This document shows, piece after piece, positions 18,213-26,535 of a stretch of 64,000 bases of DNA. Source of the DNA: Anaerocolumna chitinilytica (GTDB lineage Bacteria; Bacillota; Clostridia; Lachnospirales; Lachnospiraceae); NCBI RefSeq assembly GCF_014218355.1, contig NZ_AP023368.1:3907501-3971500 (forward strand), read 5' to 3'. The notes below the pieces were generated by a model, which was not told the DNA's origin, ran no database searches, and worked only from the letters and a program-made list of their open reading frames with translations. The translations under genes and the position numbers were made by a program. Positions within the stretch are counted from its first letter, which is position 1. Every line of letters starts with the position of its first letter.

Positions 18213-19409
18213 TTATTGTGCAGCCGCCAGATAACCGTCATCACCTACTTTGTAATATCCTGTATCTACCAGCTTCTCTTTGTAGTTATCCTTTGTTACT
18301 ACATCAGGCACCAATAAATAAGAAGGGATTGTTCCTGATCCGTTATTATAAGAGCTTGTATCGTAGGTACATTTAGCGTTAATTTTAGATAACAGGGAAT
18401 CATTTGGAGTATTACCAGAAAGGATTTCCTGAGCCAGTGCTACGGTTACTACCGCTTCATTCGCTACTGCCTTATATACTGTCATAGCTTGCTTGCCATC
18501 CAGTAAGTTCTTCAAATTCGCAACATCGCCGTCCTGTCCGGTGATTAAAGGCCAATTTTTTCCGGCATAATCTGATTCAATAGCCTGTGCTACACCAAGT
18601 GCGGTGGAATCATTGGAGCATAAAGCGATATCAAGCTGTGTTCCGTTTGCATAATAAGAAGCTAAAATGTTTTGCATACGATCTAGTGCAGTTGCAGTAT
18701 CCCAGGAAGCAGTTGCTACTTTTTCAAACTCTTTCTGTCCGGAAGGAATTACGATAGTTCCTTTATCAATGAAAGGTTTTAAAACATCCAATGCGCCATT
18801 ATAGAAGAATTTCGCATTATTATCCGCAGGGTCACCTGCAGTGATTTCCATATTATACTTTTTGTCACCTGCATTGGCCAAATCCAGTGTATCGATTATG
18901 TACTGTCCCTGTAATTTACCAACTGTGTAATTATCAAAAGACACATAATAGGAAATGGCATCTGTATTCATTATTAAACGATCATAAGAGATTACGGGTA
19001 TCTTTTGGTCTTTTGCTTCCTGTAAAACGGTTGATAAAGATTCACCGTCTATAGCAGCTACTACCAGAAGATTTACACCGTCTGCTATTAAGTTCTGGAT
19101 ATCATTAACTTGTTGGTCACTGTCGTTATCAGAATAAGTAAGCTCTGCTTTATAACCTAGAGCCTCAAACTGCTGTTTCAGGTAAGAACCATCTCTATTC
19201 CAGCGTTCCAGAGATTTCGTCGGCATGGAAATACCTACTTTAAAATCCTTCTTATCGGTTGAGGTGTCCTTTGTACCGGAATCCTCGGTTTTTCCGGTTG
19301 TACTCCCCTGATTGTTTGCCGGTGCTGATACGTTCTTATTAGAACTGCAACCTCCAAATGATAATAACATTGCAGCAATTAATAAGATTCCCAATACTTT
19401 TCTTCTCAT
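18213..19409 (-). CDS. chvE: multiple-monosaccharide binding lipoprotein (ChvE-like)
   Basis: This is the solute-binding lipoprotein of the transporter, 398 residues from the ATG at 19409 (AGGAGG seven bases upstream). The lipobox is LLSFGGC; a Ser/Thr/Gly/Asp-rich linker follows to about residue 55. The type 1 binding fold begins FKVGISMPTKSLERWNRDG and contains SYDRLIMNTDAISYYVSFDNYTVG and LCSNDSTALGVAQAI, which are ChvE/XylF signatures. It is first in its operon, ahead of ATPase, permease and the small membrane protein. Xylose, glucose, arabinose and galactose are all possible ligands. Confidence 0.9.
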   Translation of the reverse strand: MRRKVLGILLIAAMLLSFGGCSSNKNVSAPANNQGSTTGKTEDSGTKDTSTDKKDFKVGISMPTKSLERWNRDGSYLKQQFEALGYKAELTYSDNDSDQQVNDIQNLIADGVNLLVVAAIDGESLSTVLQEAKDQKIPVISYDRLIMNTDAISYYVSFDNYTVGKLQGQYIIDTLDLANAGDKKYNMEITAGDPADNNAKFFYNGALDVLKPFIDKGTIVIPSGQKEFEKVATASWDTATALDRMQNILASYYANGTQLDIALCSNDSTALGVAQAIESDYAGKNWPLITGQDGDVANLKNLLDGKQAMTVYKAVANEAVVTVALAQEILSGNTPNDSLLSKINAKCTYDTSSYNNGSGTIPSYLLVPDVVTKDNYKEKLVDTGYYKVGDDGYLAAAQ

Positions 19410-19439
19410 ATAATACCTCCTGTTTTTTTTTACAACCTT

Positions 19440-19445
19440 ATTATA
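19440..19445 (-). promoter_or_regulatory. candidate -10 box of the transporter operon
   Basis: TATAAT lies 31 bases before the binding-protein ATG, with no good -35 hexamer at 16-18 bases. That pattern suits a promoter that needs an activator such as the YesN-type regulator nearby. Confidence 0.3.
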
Positions 19446-19594
19446 ACAAAAGGAAATTAGCACTTGCTTTATTTCTGTCTGGTCATTTTTGTTACACTTT
19501 TTATATTCCTATGAAGAGTAGCAATTTATTGATTGTATTTCTAGCACAGGCCAATATTATACTATTTGATTTATGCTACAGCAGTGCAGGCAAC

Positions 19595-19623
19595 AAAAAA
19601 AGCCTGCATCAGCAGACTTTTTT
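19595..19623 (-). terminator. terminator after gntR (citrate operon)
   Basis: The core GTCTGC/GCAGGC pairing flanked by A and T runs gives a compact hairpin with a four-base loop and a T-tail on either strand. It lies about 16 bases past the GntR gene stop. Confidence 0.65.
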
Positions 19624-19639
19624 GGCAGACTTTTGTAGT

Positions 19640-20308
19640 CTACAATCCTCTTTCACTTATATTTCTAATTGTACTCATAATATGTTCATGAGCCAGCATC
19701 TCTGCTTTCTCACCGTCTCTCTGGCGAATTGCATCTAAGATAGCATTATGTTCCTTATTGGAATTTGCTGCTCTTAAATCAGATGCAAGTGTTATCTTTC
19801 GAATTCTCTGCACATAATGGTGAAAATCCGATAGGATATGGTTTAATATTTTACTGTTGGATGCCTCATATATCAATTGATGGAATTTATTGTCCAACTC
19901 CACTATCTGTTCATGGTGCTCTTTCTTAGCGTGAAATTCTGAAAGATAAACAACCTCTTCCAGTTCATCAATCTGCTCCTGGGTTATGTATTCACAAGCC
20001 CACTTGGCACACAGACCTTCCAGATAGGAGCGGATAATATAGATGTCATGGATGTCCTTCTCTGAAATCTCATTCACATAGGCTCCCTTATTGGGTATGA
20101 TATTGACAAGCCCCTCCAATTCAAGCTGTCTTAAGGCTTCTCTTACCGGTGTTCTGCTGACTCCCAGCTCCTGTCCGATAGAGGCTTCTTTTAACTCATC
20201 ATTTTGTTTATATCTGCCCGCCAGGATATCCTCTCTGATCTTAGTAAATACCCTGCCTCGAAGGGAATATTTATCCGTGTTTTCGTTATGAACATCTTTT
20301 TCGCCCAC
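19640..20308 (-). CDS. GntR/FCD-family transcriptional regulator
   Basis: This regulator has 222 residues. The N-terminal winged helix shows the GntR pattern (GRVFTKIREDILAGRYKQNDELKEASIGQELGVSRTPVREALRQLELEGLVNIIPNKGAYV). The C-terminal FCD domain (~85-220) is all-helical and holds the metal/ligand His residues typical of the family (LDNKFHQLIYEAS, EHNAILDAIRQRD). It starts 11 bases after the isocitrate dehydrogenase gene, so it belongs to that operon. The palindrome ATTGTATACAAT on the operon promoter fits the FadR/FCD operator pattern, suggesting feedback control by a TCA-type or related acid. The effector is not predictable here. Confidence 0.88.
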   Translation of the reverse strand: MGEKDVHNENTDKYSLRGRVFTKIREDILAGRYKQNDELKEASIGQELGVSRTPVREALRQLELEGLVNIIPNKGAYVNEISEKDIHDIYIIRSYLEGLCAKWACEYITQEQIDELEEVVYLSEFHAKKEHHEQIVELDNKFHQLIYEASNSKILNHILSDFHHYVQRIRKITLASDLRAANSNKEHNAILDAIRQRDGEKAEMLAHEHIMSTIRNISERGL

Positions 20309-20318
20309 AAAATTCCTC

Positions 20319-21479
20319 CTAAAGCTTTTTAATGGTCTCCATCAGATAATCAGCAAACTCAGCACTGGTAGCTCCGGTATTTCTTCCTGTAATAACTAAC
20401 TTTCTTTCCGATACAGTACAAATATCAAGTGCTTTATAGAGTTTATCTGCTTCTTCCTGATAGCCGATATGTGATAAAAGCATTGCACCTGCGCGAATAA
20501 CACTGCAGGGGTCTGCATAGATTTCTCTTCCTTCATCCACCATTCTGGGTGCTGAACCGTGAATGGCTTCAAACATAGCATACTGTTTACCGATATTGGC
20601 ACTTCCTGCTGTTCCGACACCTCCCTGGAACTCAGCAGCTTCGTCGGTAAGAATATCACCGTAAAGATTAGGAAGTACCAGTACCTGAAAATCTCTTCTT
20701 CTCTTCTCATCTACCAGTTTGGCTGTCATAATATCTATATACCAGTCATCTGCCTCAATCTCAGGATACTCCTTTGATATATCTTTAAAAATATCTAAGA
20801 ACTTACCATCGGTTGTTTTAATGATATTCGCCTTGGTTACTGCTGTCACTCTTGTCTTTCCGTTTGCTTTTGCATATTCAAAGGCAGCACGGATAATTCT
20901 TTCAGTACCCTGGCTGGTTACAAAAGTAAAATCAACCCCCAAATCCTCAGTTACAGGAAATCCTTTACTGCCGACAGCATAGGCACCTTCTGTATTCTCA
21001 CGGAAAAAGGTCCAGTCAATTCCCTGCTCCGGTATACGAACAGGACGCATATTAGCAAATAAATCCAGTTCTTTTCTCATCGCAACATTGGCACTTTCCA
21101 CATTAGGCCACGGGTCACCTTTTCTGGGGGTAGTAGTGGGTCCCTTTAATATAACATTGCAGGTTTTCAGCTCTGCTAATACATCTTCCGGAATCGCTTT
21201 TAAGGTTTCCGCTCTATGTTCAATCGTAAGCCCTTCTATGGTCTTAAATGAGACTTTTCCGTCTTGAACGTCCTTTTCCAAAAGGAATTCCAATACTCTC
21301 TGTGCCTGGCCTGTTATAGCTGGTCCGATTCCGTCCCCACCGCAAACTCCGATTACGATCTCCTTTAGTTCTTTATAATTAACAAAACCGGCCTGACCTT
21401 TCATTGCCTCTACACGTGCTAACTGCTCTTCCAAAAGTTTTCCGAATTTTTCTTTTGCTGCCTCTATGTATCCTGTCAT
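20319..21479 (-). CDS. isocitrate dehydrogenase (isocitrate/isopropylmalate family)
   Basis: This is a beta-decarboxylating dehydrogenase converting isocitrate to 2-oxoglutarate, 386 residues from the ATG at 21479 (AAAGGAG upstream). It shows GVCGGDGIGPAIT, KGPTTTP, RKELDLFANMRPVR, FFRENTEGAYA, the catalytic K in TAVTKANIIK, and LPNLYGDILTDEAAEFQGGVG. An unusual ~35-residue N-terminal extension precedes the Rossmann start. Pairing with a Re-citrate synthase gene, as in Clostridium acetobutylicum CAC0970-0972, supports isocitrate rather than isopropylmalate as substrate. I cannot settle NAD versus NADP use by eye. Confidence 0.85.
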   Translation of the reverse strand: MTGYIEAAKEKFGKLLEEQLARVEAMKGQAGFVNYKELKEIVIGVCGGDGIGPAITGQAQRVLEFLLEKDVQDGKVSFKTIEGLTIEHRAETLKAIPEDVLAELKTCNVILKGPTTTPRKGDPWPNVESANVAMRKELDLFANMRPVRIPEQGIDWTFFRENTEGAYAVGSKGFPVTEDLGVDFTFVTSQGTERIIRAAFEYAKANGKTRVTAVTKANIIKTTDGKFLDIFKDISKEYPEIEADDWYIDIMTAKLVDEKRRRDFQVLVLPNLYGDILTDEAAEFQGGVGTAGSANIGKQYAMFEAIHGSAPRMVDEGREIYADPCSVIRAGAMLLSHIGYQEEADKLYKALDICTVSERKLVITGRNTGATSAEFADYLMETIKKL

Positions 21480-21508
21480 CTTAACTCCTTTCGTGAACAT
21501 CAAATCAT

Positions 21509-21595
21509 TTACTTGATATTCCTGTATGCATGCTGATGAATATCATAACGATGCATATCTTCTCTTTTAGTATTCGTTTCGATTCCGTTTTTCAT
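21509..21595 (-). CDS. possible 28-aa peptide between citrate synthase and isocitrate dehydrogenase
   Basis: The 186-base gap inside the operon holds an ATG frame of 28 codons giving a charged, His-rich peptide (MKNGIETNTKREDMHRYDIH...). Its ribosome site is weak (GTGAAG right before the ATG). It could be chance or decayed sequence. No aconitase gene, the expected third member, is present. Confidence 0.2.
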   Translation of the reverse strand: MKNGIETNTKREDMHRYDIHQHAYRNIK

Positions 21596-21665
21596 CTTCA
21601 CTACATCTGCTAACAATTATCTTGCCTTTTTCCAGCTAATCACCTTCGGTACTTATAACCAAATA

Positions 21666-23042
21666 TTATATTGTTTCCCTCACATCGTTGATAACTGCAA
21701 TGAGCTCATCGTCTGTTATTACAGTAACGCGTCCGCCGTCATATTCTTTATCCACCCAATCCTTTACTTTAAGTACCAGGGAGTCATTTTTATCAACAGC
21801 CTCGCTGCCCTTTAACTTAAAATAGCTGTTAATCCAATGAGCAATTCCTGCAAGACCGGAGGTATTGGATACCGCTACTAACACCGGCCTGTTCAAGAAT
21901 TTCTCAGTATCAAATATATTATAAATCTCTTCATTTTTCAATAGTCCATCGGCATGAATTCCTGCTCTTGTAACATTAAAGTTCTTTCCTACGAAAGGAG
22001 TTCTGGGCGGTATCTTATATCCGATTTCCTTGGCAAAATAATCTGCAAGTTCAGTGATTACCGTAGTATCCATGCCGTCAAGGGTTCCTTTTAACTGGCC
22101 ATATTCAAATACCATAGCCTCTAAAGGTGTGTTACCGGTACGTTCACCGATTCCAAACAAAGAACAGTTTACTCCGCAGGCACCATACAACCAAGCCGTA
22201 GTGGAATTGGTAACTGCTTTATAGAAATCATTATGTCCATGCCATTCCAATAGCTGCGGAGGAATGCCGGCATGGGTTACAAGGCCATAAATTATACCCT
22301 GAACGCTTCTTGGAATAACCGCACCTGAGAAATTAACTCCATATCCCATGGTATCACAAGCTCTTACCTTTACCGGTATCTTATAACGCTCTCCTAATTT
22401 CATAAGCTCCATGCAAAAAGGAATAACAAAGCCATGGATATCCGAGCGGGTAATATCTTCCAGATGGCATCTTGGTGCCACTCCTGTTTCAAGACATTCC
22501 TGAACAATATTCAGATAATGGTTCATAGCTTCTCTTCTGGTCATCTTCATCTTATAAAAGATATGATAATCGGAGCAGCTGACCAAAATTCCGGTTTCCT
22601 TCATTCCAATATCCTTTACCAGCTGAAAATCCTTCTTACTTGCTCTTATCCAGGAAGTAACCTCTGGAAACTGATACCCCTTTTCCATACACTTGTATAC
22701 AGCATCCCGGTCTTTCTTGCTGTATAAGAAAAATTCGCTTTGTCTGATAATACCCTTGGGTCCGCCTAACTTGTGAAGATGGTCATATATTGTTACGATC
22801 TGTTCAGTAGAATAAGGAGCTCTCGATTGCTGTCCGTCACGAAATGTAGTATCTGTAATCCATATCTCTTCCGGAAAATTATGCGGCACTATTCTGTCAT
22901 TGAAGGCTATCTTGGGGACTTCATCATAGGGAAATAAATTTCTGAAAACATTTGGCTGCTCTACATCAACCAGCGTATACAAATGCTCTTCCAGCTGAAG
23001 CAGGTTATTGTGACGGTTCATAAATACTTTCCTGTTTTCCAT
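21666..23042 (-). CDS. Re-type citrate synthase (HMGL/isopropylmalate synthase-like)
   Basis: This probably condenses acetyl-CoA and oxaloacetate to citrate with Re stereochemistry. It is 458 residues from the ATG at 23042 (GAGGAG upstream). The DRE-TIM metallolyase barrel is clear: ITDTTFRDGQQSRAPYSTEQIV, GGPKGIIRQSEFFLYS, the metal site LEWHGHNDFYKAV and GIGERTGNTPLEAMV. The long N-terminal region and the IRQSEFFLYS phrase separate it from true isopropylmalate and homocitrate synthases and match the clostridial Re-citrate synthase described in C. kluyveri. It is followed by isocitrate dehydrogenase and a GntR regulator. A related aldol synthase is the alternative. Confidence 0.85.
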   Translation of the reverse strand: MENRKVFMNRHNNLLQLEEHLYTLVDVEQPNVFRNLFPYDEVPKIAFNDRIVPHNFPEEIWITDTTFRDGQQSRAPYSTEQIVTIYDHLHKLGGPKGIIRQSEFFLYSKKDRDAVYKCMEKGYQFPEVTSWIRASKKDFQLVKDIGMKETGILVSCSDYHIFYKMKMTRREAMNHYLNIVQECLETGVAPRCHLEDITRSDIHGFVIPFCMELMKLGERYKIPVKVRACDTMGYGVNFSGAVIPRSVQGIIYGLVTHAGIPPQLLEWHGHNDFYKAVTNSTTAWLYGACGVNCSLFGIGERTGNTPLEAMVFEYGQLKGTLDGMDTTVITELADYFAKEIGYKIPPRTPFVGKNFNVTRAGIHADGLLKNEEIYNIFDTEKFLNRPVLVAVSNTSGLAGIAHWINSYFKLKGSEAVDKNDSLVLKVKDWVDKEYDGGRVTVITDDELIAVINDVRETI

Positions 23043-23134
23043 CGCTTCGCTCCTCATTCTTTTTCTTGTTTTATGTATAAGATTGTCAGCCGTCTAGCTT
23101 GCACAACTACTGACCATTTATATTAATCTGCCTT

Positions 23135-23163
23135 ATTGTATACAATTATACTTGTGTTGTCAA
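23135..23163 (-). promoter_or_regulatory. promoter with palindromic operator for the citrate synthase operon
   Basis: TTGACA (23158-23163) and TACAAT (23135-23140), read on the minus strand, are 17 bases apart, an excellent vegetative promoter. A perfect 12-bp palindrome ATTGTATACAAT (23135-23146) covers the -10 box. Its TTGTATACAA core has the TNGTNNACNA pattern of FadR-like GntR operators, and the operon encodes such a regulator. Confidence 0.65.
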
Positions 23164-23294
23164 GAACAAATTTTGCAATGCAATTTGATGTTGTATCATC
23201 ACGTTACCTTAATAAACTATCATATTTTCAACGGAAACGCAAGAAATCATTACTTGAAATTTATTATCATTCATTATAAGATTTATTATGTTTG

Positions 23295-23404
23295 TTTACC
23301 TTTTCTTTTTTTATCAGGTATAATATAATAAACATATCTATTTCGTAAGGTAGGAGGCAGCTGAAAAATGAGGACTAGCACAAAGTAAGACAAGTCATAC
23401 TTTG
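23295..23404 (+). promoter_or_regulatory. promoter, mini-ORF and hairpin leader of the carbamate kinase-like gene
   Basis: TTTACC (23295-23300) and TATAAT (23319-23324), spaced by 18, form a moderate promoter. Downstream, AGGAGG (23352-23357) precedes a six-codon frame MRTSTK-stop at 23368-23388. Its stop codon lies in the left arm of a 7-bp hairpin (CAAAGTA 23381-23387 / TACTTTG 23398-23404). Next come three TTTGCA-like repeats before the real ribosome site. The arrangement could couple leader translation to expression, but this is only suggestive. Confidence 0.35.
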
Positions 23405-23458
23405 CAGAATCTTATTTGCAAAATCTTATTTTGCATCAGCTCAAAGAAAGGAGTTATT

Positions 23459-24391
23459 ATGCCAAAGAAGAGAATAGTTATTGCCCTTGGCAGAAATGCT
23501 TTTGGTGAAACATTTCCTGAACAGCAGAAAGCAGTTAAGAAGGCAGCAAAAGCAATTGCAGATTTAATTGAAGAAAATTACGATATTGTTATCACACACA
23601 GTAATGGCCCCCAGGTTGGGATGTTACATACGGCTATGACAGAATTTTCAAGAATGGATAACCACTACACAGTGGCTCCAATGTCCGTATGCAGTTCTTT
23701 AAGCCAGGGTTACATGGGATATGACCTTCAGAATATACTTCGTACAGAAATATTAAACAGAGGTCTCTATAAACCAGTTGTCACTGTCATAACTCAAGTA
23801 AAGGTGGATCCCTTTGATGAAGCCTTTGCCAACCCCTCAAAAGTAATCGGAAGATATATGTCCGAAGAAGAAGCGGAAAATGAAAGCAAAAAAGGCAATC
23901 ATGTAGTAAAAACAGAAAAAGGCTACCGAAGAATTATAGCTTCTCCGAAGCCCCTTGAAATTTATGAGATTGATTCCGTTAATGCTCTCCTAGCCGCAGG
24001 TCAGGTAGTAATCGCAGCAGGCGGCGGGGGTATTCCTGTATTAGAGCAGGGTACGGTACTAAAAGGAGCAAGTGCAGTAATAGAAAAGGATGCTACCAGC
24101 GAATTACTGGCTGAAGCCGTTGATGCCCAGTTACTTTTATTTCTGACCGGTGTTGATAAAGTATGTTTAGGTTTTGGAAGTTCGAATGAACGCCCTATCG
24201 ATACACTGACAGTTTCTGAGGCTCAAGAATATATTCGTAATAATTCATTTGAGGCCGGTTCTATTCTTCCTAAAATCGAAGCCTCTGTCAAGTTCATAGA
24301 AAGCGGAGAAAACCGTGAAGCGATTGTCGGCAATATTGATAAAGCTTTAGACGCAGTACGCGGCAAAACAGGTACACATTTTATTCGTTAA
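23459..24391 (+). CDS. arcC: carbamate kinase-like protein
   Basis: This amino acid kinase-fold protein has 310 residues and is closest to carbamate kinase, which makes ATP from carbamoyl phosphate. Supporting segments are THSNGPQVGML, the long FDEAF...VIGRYMSEEEAE insert, AAGGGGIPV and LFLTGVDKV. Two things are off: the usual N-terminal GGNAL reads GRNAF, and the EKDATSELLAE segment differs from the usual KDLASALLA. No arcA or arcB is nearby. It may be a catabolic carbamate kinase in purine or allantoin breakdown, or a divergent paralogue. The start follows AAAGGAG. Confidence 0.8.
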   Translation: MPKKRIVIALGRNAFGETFPEQQKAVKKAAKAIADLIEENYDIVITHSNGPQVGMLHTAMTEFSRMDNHYTVAPMSVCSSLSQGYMGYDLQNILRTEILNRGLYKPVVTVITQVKVDPFDEAFANPSKVIGRYMSEEEAENESKKGNHVVKTEKGYRRIIASPKPLEIYEIDSVNALLAAGQVVIAAGGGGIPVLEQGTVLKGASAVIEKDATSELLAEAVDAQLLLFLTGVDKVCLGFGSSNERPIDTLTVSEAQEYIRNNSFEAGSILPKIEASVKFIESGENREAIVGNIDKALDAVRGKTGTHFIR

Positions 24392-24415
24392 AAACAGCAG
24401 CTTAATGAATTTCAA

Positions 24416-24461
24416 AAGCCTTCCTGCCTAAGAGTAATCTCTTTGACGGGAAGGCTTTTTT
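24416..24461 (+). terminator. terminator of the carbamate kinase-like gene
   Basis: AAGCCTTCC (24416-24424) pairs with GGAAGGCTT (24449-24457), followed by a T run, 25 bases past the stop. Confidence 0.75.
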
Positions 24462-24570
24462 CAGCTGATTTATTCTGAGTATAACGGCAATCTGTACAAA
24501 GCAAAAAGGCTGGTTCTAAAGCACATTCGCTCTTTCTGCATTATACAGGTTACTGTAATCTTTTAACTAC

Positions 24571-26364
24571 TTAGATGATATAGTTACTTAAATCTTCCTG
24601 GAAATTCTTTATCATAGTGTCAAATACCGAAATCTGTTCTGTAAGCTTCTTTATCTGCTCTACATATACAGTAACGTTGGAATTAGCTTCCTGTGTTGAT
24701 GCGGAATTTTCTTCTGCAATAGCAGCAAGATTCTGAATGCCATCGAATAGTACTGTGATATTATCTGCCTCGGATTTTAGCTCAGCGGAATTTTTAATCA
24801 GGTATTCAGAAACCACTTTCAGATTCTGGTTCATCTGGCTGGACTTCATAACGGCTTCTGTCAGTTTCGTATTCTCATTTTCCAGGACAGAATAACCGGT
24901 ATCAATCCCTTCTACCACAACACCGATACTGGCTGCAAAGTTTGTTAGACTGTCATTAATCTGCTTCACTGCCTGATTTGTCTCCTCGGAAAGCTTTCTT
25001 ACCTCTTCTGCTACCACAGTAAATCCCTTACCGGCTTCTCCTGCTCTTGCTGCTTCAATTGATGCATTCAAAGCAAGGAGATTAATCTGCTTAGCAATAG
25101 AAGCTACCATTAGCACGATTTGGGTGATAGCATCCGCATTGTTCTTTAAATCGGTGCTTTCTTTTTTGATTTCACTAAAGCTGTACAGCACATTAGTTAT
25201 CTGTGCCGCTGTAGCCTGTACATTCACAAAGCTTTCCTCAATACCGGTAACCGCCTCTTCGATCTGGCTCTTATTTGTCTGACCCTCATTAGAGATATTG
25301 GTGACATTTTGTACACTGCCATCTAATATGGTAATCGCTTTTGTAGTATCTTCTGCCTGCGTTATAGCTGCTTCTGCTACCTGGTCAAGGACAGTGGTTA
25401 TATCATCCGAAGTATTCTTCATAGTACCTGCAATTTCAGAAACCGACTTATTAAAGGTATAGAGTTCATCTACAATAGCGTTAAATCCGATAAAGTCCTT
25501 CTGGATATTTCTCTTAATTTCATTAATCTGATCCATATAAGCTTCATATTCATCACCGGACTTTAGGGTAATGGATTCTACAAATTTACGTTCACTTAGA
25601 TACTTTAATTCCCTCATAATCATCTTCTTCGGCCGGTTTAAAAGGCTGCTGGAAAAGAAAGAAAACAAGAATGCCACTGCAGCTAAGATTACGGTATTGG
25701 TTATGTTTTGTGACAGAATCAGGGAAGCAGCCGCTACTGCCAATGTATTTACAATCGATTCTTTTACAGAGGTATTTTTTATAAATCCAAAGGATAAAAG
25801 TTTGTTTATACGGTATTTTTTTGTAGATTGTATTTCTTTTTCAAATGTCAGTTTTAACTGGGTTTCTTCTTCCTTCTGATAGATAATTCCAATATCTGCT
25901 TTTTCATTGAAATGCTTGATTGCGCCATAGGTCAGTCCGATTAGATAATCTACCATTCCTCTTTTGGAGCGATAGGTAAATAGTATTTCGTGAGAAGAGA
26001 TTGGAACTACATCGAGAATAGGAGGTTTGGCACCGCGAAACCGCTTCATAACAATAACATGAACATCGTTCATGGATTTTAAGAACTGATAAGCAGAGTC
26101 ATGTCGAAAGAATCCGGGATAAAGCTTGCTAAAGGTCTTAATATTCTCTTCACCCATGGTATTCCAAATTTCTTTTGTTGTCTTGCCCATTTGATTTCCG
26201 ATATGATCAACAATTCCTCTTGCTACCCTATCTTCAACATCTTCAAAGGGTGTAAATATATGCTCATTTGACAGATTATAATTCTTCAGCGCATTATTTA
26301 CTACTTCATTACCATACAATTTCCTGCAGGACTCTACCCAGGATGAAACAACGGTACCTTTCAT
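24571..26364 (-). CDS. H-NOX haem-sensor chemoreceptor
   Basis: This is a membrane chemoreceptor of 597 residues with a haem-binding H-NOX (HNOB) domain at residues 1-~185. The proximal haem ligand is H102 (DVHVIVM), and the YxSxR haem-propionate motif is Y131, S133, R135 (YRSKR). W9, N74 and Y140, the distal-pocket residues that bind O2 in the Thermoanaerobacter Tar4 H-NOX, are all present at the same numbers. Two hydrophobic segments follow (~207-243), then a long helical region and the signalling hairpin ([34 protein letters not shown]). No HAMP is obvious. It should bind O2 or NO and report to CheA; no che genes are in the window. Confidence 0.93.
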   Translation of the reverse strand: MKGTVVSSWVESCRKLYGNEVVNNALKNYNLSNEHIFTPFEDVEDRVARGIVDHIGNQMGKTTKEIWNTMGEENIKTFSKLYPGFFRHDSAYQFLKSMNDVHVIVMKRFRGAKPPILDVVPISSHEILFTYRSKRGMVDYLIGLTYGAIKHFNEKADIGIIYQKEEETQLKLTFEKEIQSTKKYRINKLLSFGFIKNTSVKESIVNTLAVAAASLILSQNITNTVILAAVAFLFSFFSSSLLNRPKKMIMRELKYLSERKFVESITLKSGDEYEAYMDQINEIKRNIQKDFIGFNAIVDELYTFNKSVSEIAGTMKNTSDDITTVLDQVAEAAITQAEDTTKAITILDGSVQNVTNISNEGQTNKSQIEEAVTGIEESFVNVQATAAQITNVLYSFSEIKKESTDLKNNADAITQIVLMVASIAKQINLLALNASIEAARAGEAGKGFTVVAEEVRKLSEETNQAVKQINDSLTNFAASIGVVVEGIDTGYSVLENENTKLTEAVMKSSQMNQNLKVVSEYLIKNSAELKSEADNITVLFDGIQNLAAIAEENSASTQEANSNVTVYVEQIKKLTEQISVFDTMIKNFQEDLSNYII

Positions 26365-26535
26365 AATTATCCTCCTTAAACAATTATTATATGCTAAAAA
26401 TCATCATAATTCCTAAATTTAACTTATATTTCTCTCACCATTATAAATCAACTGATTTAGAAAAACAATATGGCAAAGTATCACACTTTTTTTTAATGCA
26501 TAGAATGAATAATATAATCAAGGATGGTGGCAAAA

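Noticed and set aside
19640..23042. Leucine biosynthesis operon (isopropylmalate synthase and dehydrogenase)
   Set aside because: No leuCD is nearby; the synthase carries the IRQSEFFLYS and TFRDGQQSRAPY pattern of clostridial Re-citrate synthase; and an FCD-type GntR regulator is not typical for leucine genes.
26365..26523. T-box leader or TATAAT promoter just ahead of asnB
   Set aside because: There is no T-box core or antiterminator sequence. The TATAAT at 26513-26518 is too close to the start to leave a ribosome site in the transcript.
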